Assembly: GCF_030817215.1 (NCBI RefSeq) | Contig: NZ_JAUSZA010000001.1 | Coordinates: forward strand, 3,880,501 to 3,944,500 | DNA from: Paenibacillus sp. V4I3 | GTDB lineage: Bacteria > Bacillota > Bacilli > Paenibacillales > NBRC-103111 | DNA: 64,000 bases | Reading direction: 5' to 3' | Shown: positions 44,284-51,653 of the stretch, in pieces | How positions within the stretch are numbered: the first letter of the stretch is position 1 | Layout: each line of letters starts with the position of its first letter | Notes under the pieces: model-generated | Databases searched by the model: none | What the model was told of the DNA's origin: nothing | What the model saw: only the letters and a program-made list of their open reading frames with translations | Program-made: the position numbers and the translations under genes

Positions 44284-46065
44284 TCATAAAGCATTTGGAC
44301 TAGCATTTGCATCATGAATAACATAACTCTTTTCAAATAGCTGGGCTGTAAGTGGAACTGAGAATAAGTATCCTTGTATATTTTGACAACCAACTCTTTC
44401 TAAAAAAGTGAGCTGTTCATGAGTTTCTACACCTACGGCAATGACACTCAATTTTAAACTATGCGACATGGCCATAATAGCTTCAATGATTGAAGATGCA
44501 GATATACCGGTGAAAATGTCTTGAACGATTGTTTTATCAATTTTCAAAGTATCGACTGGCGATTTATGTAAATAACTTAAAGAAGAATAACCAGTTCCGA
44601 AATCATCGACGGAGATTTTAACTCCCATACGCTTTAAAGCATAAAGCTTTTCCATGCAGCTGAGGCCGTTATTCATCGCTGCGCTTTCGGTAATTTCGAG
44701 TTCTAAGTACTGTGCTTCCAGCTCATTTTGATGCAGAATCTCGAGAATCATAGTCACCAAATCTTCTTGATGAAACTGGACAGCGGATATATTGACTGCA
44801 ATAGGAACAGGCTCCATACCCGCATCTTGCCATTTTTTCATTTGTACGCAGGCTGTATGTAAAACCCATTTCCCGATTGCAATAATTTGTCCGGATTCTT
44901 CTGCAATAGGAATAAATTCCTTCGGTGAGATGCTTCCTAACTCATGGCTATCCCACCTTAGTAAAGCTTCTACCCCGATTATTTTTCCGGTAGGAATATG
45001 GAATTTGGGTTGGTACATCAGGTAGAGTTCATTATGATCTATGGCTGTCCGGAGAGATTGTTCACATGCGCTTCTCCTCGAATAAATGACACTCATTTCC
45101 TGTTCATAAAAATAATAATGGTTTCCTCCACGTTCTTTGGCCAAATACATCGCTTGATCGGCATTTTTCAGTAAAACCCCCGGATCTTCTCCATCGATTG
45201 GATACAAAGAGATACCAATACTGGTGGAAACAAAAACATTTCGCCCGTCGATTTGGAAAGGAGCTTCCAATTGTTGAATGATTTTCTCCGCTTGCAAAGC
45301 AGCAGACTTCCGATTTCCGAACGGGTGCAAAATCACGAATTCATCGCCACTAAGTCTGGAGACAATGCCTTGTTCAAACAAACTTTCGGAGAGCAGGGCG
45401 GAGAACTTTTGCAAAACTAGATCTCCTAAGGGATGGCCTAAGGTATCATTTATGAGTTTAAACCGATTTACATCAAGGAAGAGTAGAGCTAAGCTCTGAT
45501 TATGTAGTATGGCATTGTTTAACGTATCATGGAAAAGCTGAGTGAACTGGTTGCGGTTTGGCAAACCTGTCAGAAGATCAAAATAGGCTAGCTGCTGTAT
45601 CATTTCCTCGGACTTCTTTTTTTCAGTCAAATCGCGAAGATAAGCTGTATAGACATGCTTTCCTTTATACGGAATGCTCGTAATCGTTATTTCCGCCGGA
45701 AATAAGCTGCCATCCGATCGAAATGCTTTCAATTCAATTCGCTTTCCGATAATCGTTTCGTCTTTGGCCGTGAATAGCAGATTTAAGAAGGTTGTCTCCT
45801 GGTCATCTTTTTCAAAAAGAAAATCGATTAACGTAAGCCTTAGAGCTTCTTTGCGTTCATAACCAAAAATGGCTTCTGCCGCAGGATTAAACTCTATGAT
45901 CCTCCCATTTGAATTAAACATCATGATACAATCGATAGCAGACTCTACAATGGAAGCTTTGAGTGCTGTTTTGTTAGTAAAGGATATGTAAAGAGCAATT
46001 ATTAAAATAATGAACGATAGCAGCATGAGGTAAATAGGATAACTATCTGTTAGCGTATGGTGCAT
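44284..46065 (-). CDS. Membrane PAS-GGDEF-EAL protein (c-di-GMP synthesis/degradation)
   Basis: A 593-residue bifunctional-type c-di-GMP enzyme. One helix (10-29) anchors it, with little outside the membrane. Then come a PAS domain (about 35-150), a GGDEF domain (160-320) with signature SGDEF at 239-243, which is normally compatible with cyclase activity, and an EAL domain (335-580) with EALLRW at 366-371, NISAVQF, ELEITES, DDFGTGYSSLSYL and a GVET motif, all expected of an active phosphodiesterase. Net activity cannot be predicted. Start ATG 46065 has GAGGT upstream. A c-di-GMP-I riboswitch lies directly in front, implying feedback control by its own product or substrate. Confidence 0.93.
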   Translation of the reverse strand: MHHTLTDSYPIYLMLLSFIILIIALYISFTNKTALKASIVESAIDCIMMFNSNGRIIEFNPAAEAIFGYERKEALRLTLIDFLFEKDDQETTFLNLLFTAKDETIIGKRIELKAFRSDGSLFPAEITITSIPYKGKHVYTAYLRDLTEKKKSEEMIQQLAYFDLLTGLPNRNQFTQLFHDTLNNAILHNQSLALLFLDVNRFKLINDTLGHPLGDLVLQKFSALLSESLFEQGIVSRLSGDEFVILHPFGNRKSAALQAEKIIQQLEAPFQIDGRNVFVSTSIGISLYPIDGEDPGVLLKNADQAMYLAKERGGNHYYFYEQEMSVIYSRRSACEQSLRTAIDHNELYLMYQPKFHIPTGKIIGVEALLRWDSHELGSISPKEFIPIAEESGQIIAIGKWVLHTACVQMKKWQDAGMEPVPIAVNISAVQFHQEDLVTMILEILHQNELEAQYLELEITESAAMNNGLSCMEKLYALKRMGVKISVDDFGTGYSSLSYLHKSPVDTLKIDKTIVQDIFTGISASSIIEAIMAMSHSLKLSVIAVGVETHEQLTFLERVGCQNIQGYLFSVPLTAQLFEKSYVIHDANASPNAL

Positions 46066-46089
46066 GAATCAACCTCATTTCTTATAAAT

Positions 46090-46222
46090 AAAAAAGTCCA
46101 TCCCGAATGAAAGGATGAACTCCTTGACTCGGTAACCTGTCGTCCATAGCATCCCAATTAGGGATGCCTTAGGTCATGGCTTTGCGTCGCATTGTTTCCA
46201 ATGGTTTGCTATTAACGATTCT
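46090..46222 (-). promoter_or_regulatory. Cyclic di-GMP-I (GEMM) riboswitch with terminator, upstream of the GGDEF-EAL gene
   Basis: Read on the minus strand from about 46222: P1 strand, AGCAAACC, a CATTG/CAATG stem closed by a GAAA tetraloop, the invariant GCGACGCAAAGCC, a second stem GGCATCCC/GGGATGC, then ACAGGTTACCGAG returning to P1 near 46128. A terminator follows at 46121-46090: AGTTCATCC pairs with GGATGGACT, then TTTTTT. The distance from terminator to gene start is about 25 bases. The ON/OFF sense is not determined. It is the second such riboswitch in this window. Confidence 0.9.
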
Positions 46223-46426
46223 ATATATGTAGTTCAAAAGGCACTAGTTAATGATGGGAAAAGCTTTTATACCAGTTATTACGCCTCATTATAATTAGTT
46301 GAAAATGACGTGTCTATAGCGGTATTTACATATAATTAGCGAATAATGTCGAATTCAACTAAAAATAATTAATAATGCTAAATTCTTAAATTTTCTATAG
46401 TTCTAGAGATGGATAGGTGAGGTTCA

Positions 46427-47077
46427 ATGTATAAATCAAGCCATGTTCGAGGCATTATTTTTGATATGGATAATACACTGCTGAGGTCTAGGATTAATTT
46501 CCAAATGATGAAAAAGCAAGTGGCGGACTACCTTATTGTGCATGATTTATTGCCGGTTGGTTTTCCAATTCAAGGGCATACCACATCAACCATGATTGAG
46601 TATGTGAAAGCGAAAGGGATGCCTGAAGAGTCCTATACAGAAGTGATGAAAATGGTCGTTCAACATGAATTAGTAGGTATGGAGGGCGCTGGACTGGAAT
46701 CCGATGTTTCCGAGCTTCTGAATGTTTTAAAGACTGGCTATGTCCTGGTTATTGTGACAAATAATTCATACGAGGCAGCGGTCCATGCGTTGGAAACGAC
46801 CGGAATTCATCCATACTTCGATTTGATCATCGGGAGAGAGCAGATGGAAGCCATGAAACCATCTCCATCCGGTTACTTCGCTGCTAAGCAGCATTTTCCG
46901 CAAATTCTTGAGAGCGAATGGATATCGATCGGAGATTCGTGGATAGATGGCAGAGCATCCATAGATGCTGGAATCCCCTTTATCAACTATGGTCCCAATG
47001 GACACTTGATGAAGGAGAAGGGGATTACCCCAATAGCGAATATTGACAGCTTGCTTAAGTTGTTAGATTATGTGTAG
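46427..47077 (+). CDS. HAD-superfamily hydrolase
   Basis: A 216-residue phosphatase-like protein. Motif I is IIFDMDNTLLR (residues 10-20) with nucleophile Asp14 and acid/base Asp16. Motif II is VIVTNNS, motif III includes the Lys in EAMKPSPSGY, and motif IV is SIGDSWIDGRASIDAGIPFI. A helical cap lies between residues 20 and 90, as in subfamily I enzymes such as phosphoglycolate phosphatase-like proteins. Start ATG 46427 follows AGGTGAGG. A GNAT gene starts 30 bases downstream in the same direction, and the two are probably co-transcribed up to the terminator at 47564. The substrate is unknown. Confidence 0.88.
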   Translation: MYKSSHVRGIIFDMDNTLLRSRINFQMMKKQVADYLIVHDLLPVGFPIQGHTTSTMIEYVKAKGMPEESYTEVMKMVVQHELVGMEGAGLESDVSELLNVLKTGYVLVIVTNNSYEAAVHALETTGIHPYFDLIIGREQMEAMKPSPSGYFAAKQHFPQILESEWISIGDSWIDGRASIDAGIPFINYGPNGHLMKEKGITPIANIDSLLKLLDYV

Positions 47078-47106
47078 ATAACGATTAATGAAAGTAGTGA
47101 ATAAAG

Positions 47107-47541
47107 ATGTTAGTTAATGTGAAATCTCGACTAAACGAAAATGAAATACAAGAACTGCTTAGCTACAGTGTTTTCCCCGATCCGGAGGCGCTACAACCTG
47201 TAATTGATCGTTACGAAAATGATGCTAATCTATGGTTGTTTGGGTATGAATCCGAAGGTATCTTGGTGGGCATCATCGGCTTTGAACTCAGTGATAATCA
47301 GGAGATGACGATCACTCATCTGGCCGTTGAACCGGAGAGCAGAGGGGTAGGCTTTGGGAGAGGGATTATCCTTGAAATTATTGAAGATATGCACCCCGTT
47401 CGAATCGTGGCAGAAACGGATGAAGAGTCGGTCCAATTTTATCGGAATATTGGATTCGTCATTCGAAGCCTCGGGGAGAAATATCCCGGTGTAGAGCGTT
47501 TCCTATGTACGTATGAGGTAGAAGAAGCGGAAGAGGAGTAA
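47107..47541 (+). CDS. GNAT-family N-acetyltransferase
   Basis: A 144-residue acetyl-CoA-dependent acetyltransferase. The acetyl-CoA binding motif A is THLAVEPESRGVGFGRGII (about residues 75-93; R/Q-x-x-G-x-G/A pattern RGVGFG), and the C-terminal strand-helix VQFYRNIGFVIRSLG is typical of the fold. Start ATG 47107 has only a weak ribosome site, so coupling to the HAD gene 29 bases upstream is likely. The acceptor is unknown. A strong terminator closes the pair. Confidence 0.87.
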   Translation: MLVNVKSRLNENEIQELLSYSVFPDPEALQPVIDRYENDANLWLFGYESEGILVGIIGFELSDNQEMTITHLAVEPESRGVGFGRGIILEIIEDMHPVRIVAETDEESVQFYRNIGFVIRSLGEKYPGVERFLCTYEVEEAEEE

Positions 47542-47563
47542 GCTTGTGTAAATGTTCTCTTTT

Positions 47564-47602
47564 AAAAAAGGATCTGAGTCGTCGACTCAGATCCTTTTTT
47601 TG
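47564..47602. terminator. Strong intrinsic terminator
   Basis: AAAAGGATCTGAGT pairs perfectly with ACTCAGATCCTTTT and is followed by more T. Confidence 0.9.
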
Positions 47603-47873
47603 TGTGCGCCCATCATGGGCGTTCGGGGCTAAACGCCATCTCCTACTCGATAGCGAGCAACATCGGTAAGAATACTTTTGAGCCTTAGACTAAAGTAAGT
47701 GTCATGTTAGGAAGCTTTTCGCATATATTGTGTTAGATTATTAACTTAAAAAAAAGAGTGAAAGCGATTTCGTTTCGTCATTTTAAGTGACAAAATTCAC
47801 AATGCTGACAAGCTCAGATCCATTTGCTGTCGAATGTGCAAGCAAGTTTCCTAAGAAATAGGAGGGTGCAGAG
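47603..47873 (+). promoter_or_regulatory. Upstream region of fixABCX with cre-like site
   Basis: TGAAAGCGATTTCG (47759-47772) matches the cre consensus at 13 of 14 positions, about 100 bases before fixA. A GCGCCCAT/ATGGGCG inverted repeat is at about 47606-47621. No open frame with a ribosome site was seen. A clear promoter could not be picked. Confidence 0.45.
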
Positions 47874-48710
47874 ATGCTGCATATTGTAGTTTGTATCAAG
47901 CAGGTACCTGATTCTAGAGAAATTCGCATTGACCCCAAAAATAATACGTTAATTCGCCAAGGTGTCCCAAGTATCGTGAACTTCTATGATATGCATGGGC
48001 TGGAAGAGGCACTCCGTATTAAGGATGAACAGGGTGCGAGGATTACAGTAGTAACAATGGGACCTCCGCCTGCGGAGAAAGGCTTAAAGGAATGCATCTC
48101 CCTAGGGGCAGACGATGCCGTGTTGGTGACGGATCGCGGCTTCGCGGGAGCGGACACACTGGCGACATCGTACGTTGTTGCCCGAACCATCCGTAAAATA
48201 GCCGAAACGTGGGGACCGGTGGATATCGTTTTTTGCGGCAAACAAACGCTGGACGGCGACACGGGGCAAGTTGGGCCTGGCGTCGCATGCCGATTGGATT
48301 TGGAACAGCTTACTTATGTAAACAAAGTCGCCAGTGTGGATGAAAAGCGGCGGAAAGTTCGTGTGCATCGGCTCTTGGAAGATGGCATTGAAGTCGTTGA
48401 GACAAGCATGCCAGTGCTGATCACGGCGCTGAAGGAACTGAATAAGGTGAGACGAGCTTCGCTGCCTGGCATGATTCGGGCTGCGCGCTATAAGCCAACG
48501 GTTTGGACGACAGCTGATTTTCCAGATCTTGAAAAAGCGAAAATCGGGCTAAAAGGCTCACCAACGATTGTAGCCAAAACATGGGTTCCAGAGGTAAAAG
48601 CGGTTAAAACGCATATGATCGTGTTTGATTCGCCAGAAGCAGCAGCTGCTCAGTTAGCTGATCAGCTCATGACGAAGGAGATGCAGACTTTGTTGGACTG
48701 GTCTTCGTGA
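47874..48710 (+). CDS. fixA: Electron transfer flavoprotein beta subunit, FixA/EtfB
   Basis: A 278-residue subunit of the FixABCX electron-bifurcating complex. The N terminus HIVVCIKQVPDSREIRIDP is typical of FixA. AMP/FAD-domain features are TVVTMGPPPAEKGLKECISLGADDAVLVTD-like stretches around residues 58-87 and FCGKQTLDGDTGQVGPGVA near 121-140. It binds the bifurcating site together with FixB and takes electrons from NADH. Start ATG 47874 has AGGAGGG 8-9 bases upstream. fixB follows after 61 bases. FixABCX uses NADH to reduce quinone and, uphill, ferredoxin or flavodoxin. Confidence 0.93.
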   Translation: MLHIVVCIKQVPDSREIRIDPKNNTLIRQGVPSIVNFYDMHGLEEALRIKDEQGARITVVTMGPPPAEKGLKECISLGADDAVLVTDRGFAGADTLATSYVVARTIRKIAETWGPVDIVFCGKQTLDGDTGQVGPGVACRLDLEQLTYVNKVASVDEKRRKVRVHRLLEDGIEVVETSMPVLITALKELNKVRRASLPGMIRAARYKPTVWTTADFPDLEKAKIGLKGSPTIVAKTWVPEVKAVKTHMIVFDSPEAAAAQLADQLMTKEMQTLLDWSS

Positions 48711-48771
48711 AAGTAAAGCATGTGTACGACCTAATCTCAGAATCACCGTTACGGGAATGGAGGAAGTCACG

Positions 48772-49914
48772 ATGTCAAATGAACAATCACCGGACCAGCC
48801 TGAAGCGTCGATGCCCGATTGGTCGGCTTATCGGGGGGTATTGATCGTTGTGGAGCAGCGAGATGGAGCTGCGAAGAAGGTCTCCTGGCAGCTGCTAGGC
48901 GAAGGCAAGAAGCTGGCCGCGAAGCTTGACGCGCCGCTCATGGCGCTCGTCATCGGCGAGGATGTAGCCCATCTCGCCGATGAAGCCGTGCATTACGGCG
49001 CGGACAGGGTGTTCTTATGCGAAGCGCCCGAGCTTCGCACATACAGGACTCGGCCATACAGCCGAGTCTGCTTGAAGCTGATCGAGGAAGCGAAGCCCGA
49101 GATCGTGCTGTTCGGCGCGACAGCGACGGGCCGCGACTTGGCAGGCGCGATAGCGACGCACCTGCCGACGGGGCTGACGGCCGACACGACGCAGCTCGAC
49201 GTGGAGCCGCCGCCATCAAGGCTGCTGCTGGCCAGCCGGCCGGCTTTTTCCGAGAAGATGATGGCCACCATCCTCTGTAAGCAGTACCGGCCGCAGATGG
49301 CGACGGCGCGCGCCGGAGTGTTTCAGGCGCTGCCGAAGGACGCGACGCGCCAAGGCGAAATCTTTCGCATCCAGGCGACGATGCGAGAGGAAGAGATTGC
49401 CGCGCAGGTGCTCGACTTCCTGCGCGAAACAGGCAAGCTCAATCTCGAGGATGCCGAGATTATCGTGGCAGGGGGCCGCGGACTGGGCGGGCCCGATGCC
49501 TTCGGGCTGCTCGCCGAGCTAGCGGATGCGCTCGGCGGCGTCGTTGGCGCATCGCGTGCCGCGGTCGATGCGGGCTGGATCGGTCACGAGCACCAGGTTG
49601 GTCAAACCGGTGCCACGGTCAGGCCGAAGCTATACTTCGCCATCGGCATTTCAGGTGCTGTTCAACATACCGTAGGTATGAGCCATGCGGATGTAGTCGT
49701 GGCGATTAATAAAGATGATAAAGCGCCAATCTTCCAATTCGCTCATTACGGCATAGTAGGCGATATGTTTAAGATTGTTCCTGCCATTACGAATGAGATA
49801 AGGAAGCGTCGAACTTTATTTGGCATCCAACTAGCAAGCACCGAAAGCTCCTTGCCGTCCGACGATTCGAAGACAGGGGTTAACGTGGCCCTTGAGAGGA
49901 GTGAAGCCAAGTGA
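48772..49914 (+). CDS. fixB: Electron transfer flavoprotein alpha subunit, FixB/EtfA
   Basis: A 380-residue FAD-binding partner of FixA. The C-terminal FAD domain is clear: VAGGRGLGGPDAFGLLAELA near residue 225, VGASRAAVDAGWIGHEHQVG near 250-270, and YFAIGISGAVQHTVGMSHA near 285-305, followed by DMFKIVPAI. Start ATG 48772 has TGGAGGAAG upstream; ATG 48757 lies inside that site. The region 48880-49620 is strongly GC-rich (I counted 40 of 60 bases G+C at 48901-48960, against 28 of 60 at 48601-48660 in fixA). The stop overlaps the fixC GTG start. Confidence 0.93.
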   Translation: MSNEQSPDQPEASMPDWSAYRGVLIVVEQRDGAAKKVSWQLLGEGKKLAAKLDAPLMALVIGEDVAHLADEAVHYGADRVFLCEAPELRTYRTRPYSRVCLKLIEEAKPEIVLFGATATGRDLAGAIATHLPTGLTADTTQLDVEPPPSRLLLASRPAFSEKMMATILCKQYRPQMATARAGVFQALPKDATRQGEIFRIQATMREEEIAAQVLDFLRETGKLNLEDAEIIVAGGRGLGGPDAFGLLAELADALGGVVGASRAAVDAGWIGHEHQVGQTGATVRPKLYFAIGISGAVQHTVGMSHADVVVAINKDDKAPIFQFAHYGIVGDMFKIVPAITNEIRKRRTLFGIQLASTESSLPSDDSKTGVNVALERSEAK

Positions 49915-51221
49915 ACGAGAAATTTGACGCGATAGTTGTTGGCGGTGGACCAGCCGGTTCAGCAGCCGCTTTGACGATGGCACGTGCAGGATTATCCGTT
50001 GTTTTGTTGGAGAGGGGCGAGTTCCCCGGAGCCAAAAACATTTTCGGAGGCGTCCTTTACCGTAAGCAAATCGAAGAGCTTGTTCCCGAATTTTGGAAAG
50101 AAAAAAACTTTCCCATGGAGCGTTACATTGTGGAGCAGCGCATCTGGATGATGGGCAAAGAATCCATGGTCACCTTCGGGCACCGCAATGAGGCTTACAA
50201 GGAGCCTTATAATTGCTTTACTGGACTGCGGGTTAAGTTCGATCAGTGGTTCGCGGACAAAGCCGTTGCGGCTGGGGCCATACCTATCTACGAAACCGTT
50301 GCACTCGATGTGATACGCGAAGGTAATAAGGTCGTCGGTGTTCGTACCGATCGAGATGACGGCGATTTGTACGCCGAGGTTGTTGTCATTGCCGATGGCG
50401 TGAACTCCTTGCTCGGTAAGGCGATGGGCATTCACAAAGAATGGATGCCGGACGAAGTTTCATTGGCTGTGAAAGAAGTTATTGCACTTCCCAGGGAGAA
50501 AATCGAAGACCGATTCGGACTAGAAGGTGACGAAGGCGTTACAATTGAGTTTATGGGCGAGACCTCGCTAGGAATGGCAGGCATGGGTTTTCTATACACG
50601 AATAAAGAAACCATTTCACTAGGCGTAGGCGTTATGGTTAATCATTTGCGGGACAAAAAAGTGAAGCCTTATGCCGTCCTCGATGCTGTTAAGCAGCACC
50701 CTATGATTCGGAAACTGATTCAAGGGGGAGAAACGAAGGAGTACTCCGGGCACTTGATTCCCGAAGGTGGCTTTCACTCCATCCCGCCGTTGTCGGGAGA
50801 TGGCTGGTGCGTCTGTGGGGATGCCGCGCAGTTAATCAACTTTGTGCACCGCGAAGGAACGAATTTAGCCATGACCTCTGGTCGACTGGCCGGTGAGGCG
50901 ATTGTCGAGGCCAAAGCGCAAAGCGATTTTTCCGCTGCTTCCCTCAAAGCCTACGATCAAAAAATTCGTGAATCTTTTGTCCATAAAGACTTACAGAAAT
51001 ACAAAGGCATGCATCAATTCCTCAAAGAGCAGGACCCTGAATTACTGTTCGACAAGCTGCCCAGAGCGCTGAATGAAGCGGCTTACAACATGTTCCTCGT
51101 GGATGGGATTACCAAAGCGGATAAGCAAAAAATGGCCATGAAGCTCATCAAAAATGCTGCAGGCGGTACAGTAAACCTGATGAAGCTAGGCTATAAAGGA
51201 TGGAGGGCGATGAACGGATGA
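49911..51221 (+). CDS. fixC: FAD-dependent electron transfer flavoprotein-quinone oxidoreductase, FixC
   Basis: A 436-residue flavoprotein resembling ETF-ubiquinone oxidoreductase. The N terminus has the FAD-binding Rossmann motif VVGGGPAGSAAALTMARAG, and later GDAAQLINFVHREGTNLAM, typical of the family. It accepts electrons from FixAB and passes them to quinone, working with the iron-sulfur protein FixX. The start GTG 49911 overlaps the fixB stop (GTGA) after a GAGGAGTG site, so translation is coupled. Its own stop overlaps the fixX start (ATGA). Confidence 0.94.
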   Translation: MNEKFDAIVVGGGPAGSAAALTMARAGLSVVLLERGEFPGAKNIFGGVLYRKQIEELVPEFWKEKNFPMERYIVEQRIWMMGKESMVTFGHRNEAYKEPYNCFTGLRVKFDQWFADKAVAAGAIPIYETVALDVIREGNKVVGVRTDRDDGDLYAEVVVIADGVNSLLGKAMGIHKEWMPDEVSLAVKEVIALPREKIEDRFGLEGDEGVTIEFMGETSLGMAGMGFLYTNKETISLGVGVMVNHLRDKKVKPYAVLDAVKQHPMIRKLIQGGETKEYSGHLIPEGGFHSIPPLSGDGWCVCGDAAQLINFVHREGTNLAMTSGRLAGEAIVEAKAQSDFSAASLKAYDQKIRESFVHKDLQKYKGMHQFLKEQDPELLFDKLPRALNEAAYNMFLVDGITKADKQKMAMKLIKNAAGGTVNLMKLGYKGWRAMNG

Positions 51222-51505
51222 GCCAAAGTGACATTTCAGATAAGCTATTTACCATTCGTTATAAATGCGATGATAAGTCGCACCTCGTAATCAAGGATAC
51301 CCAAACCTGTTTAAATTGTGTAACAAAGGATTGCAATTATTTCTGTCCCTCGGACGTCTATGAATGGGAAAAGAAACTCAAGATTACAACAGTTGCGTTT
51401 GAAAATTGTATCGAATGCGGGACCTGCCGAATCGCATGTCCATCCTACAACATTGATTGGGTCTACCCCAAAGGCGGCTATGGCATGACTTATAAATTTG
51501 GCTAA
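51218..51505 (+). CDS. fixX: Ferredoxin-like protein FixX
   Basis: A 95-residue iron-sulfur partner of FixC. It has a Cys pattern CLNCVTKDCNYFCP followed by the [4Fe-4S] ligand set CIECGTCRIACP, as in FixX and the C-terminal domain of ETF-quinone oxidoreductases. The C terminus WVYPKGGYGMTYKFG is conserved in FixX. Start ATG 51218 overlaps the fixC stop and follows GGAGGG. It ends the complete fixABCX operon. No nif genes are in the window, so the reduced ferredoxin or flavodoxin may serve nitrogen fixation or some other reductive pathway elsewhere. Confidence 0.93.
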   Translation: MSQSDISDKLFTIRYKCDDKSHLVIKDTQTCLNCVTKDCNYFCPSDVYEWEKKLKITTVAFENCIECGTCRIACPSYNIDWVYPKGGYGMTYKFG

Positions 51506-51524
51506 AAATGGTGAAAATGAAAGT

Positions 51525-51557
51525 GAGCTAGGGCAAGTCGAGCCTTGGCTCCTTTTT
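51525..51557 (+). terminator. Intrinsic terminator after fixABCX
   Basis: GAGCTAGGGC pairs (with G-T wobbles) with GCCTTGGCTC, followed by CTTTTTC. Confidence 0.7.
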
Positions 51558-51653
51558 CTTTGCACTCTAAACTACATTCCTCCATATGTAGGTGCTAATT
51601 CTCCATAGTTTTGTTCGCGAAGGGATACGATAATAGGAGGTAGGAGGGATATC

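Noticed and set aside
49992..50435. Minus-strand 147-codon frame within fixC
   Set aside because: It is antisense to conserved FixC residues, with no ribosome site.
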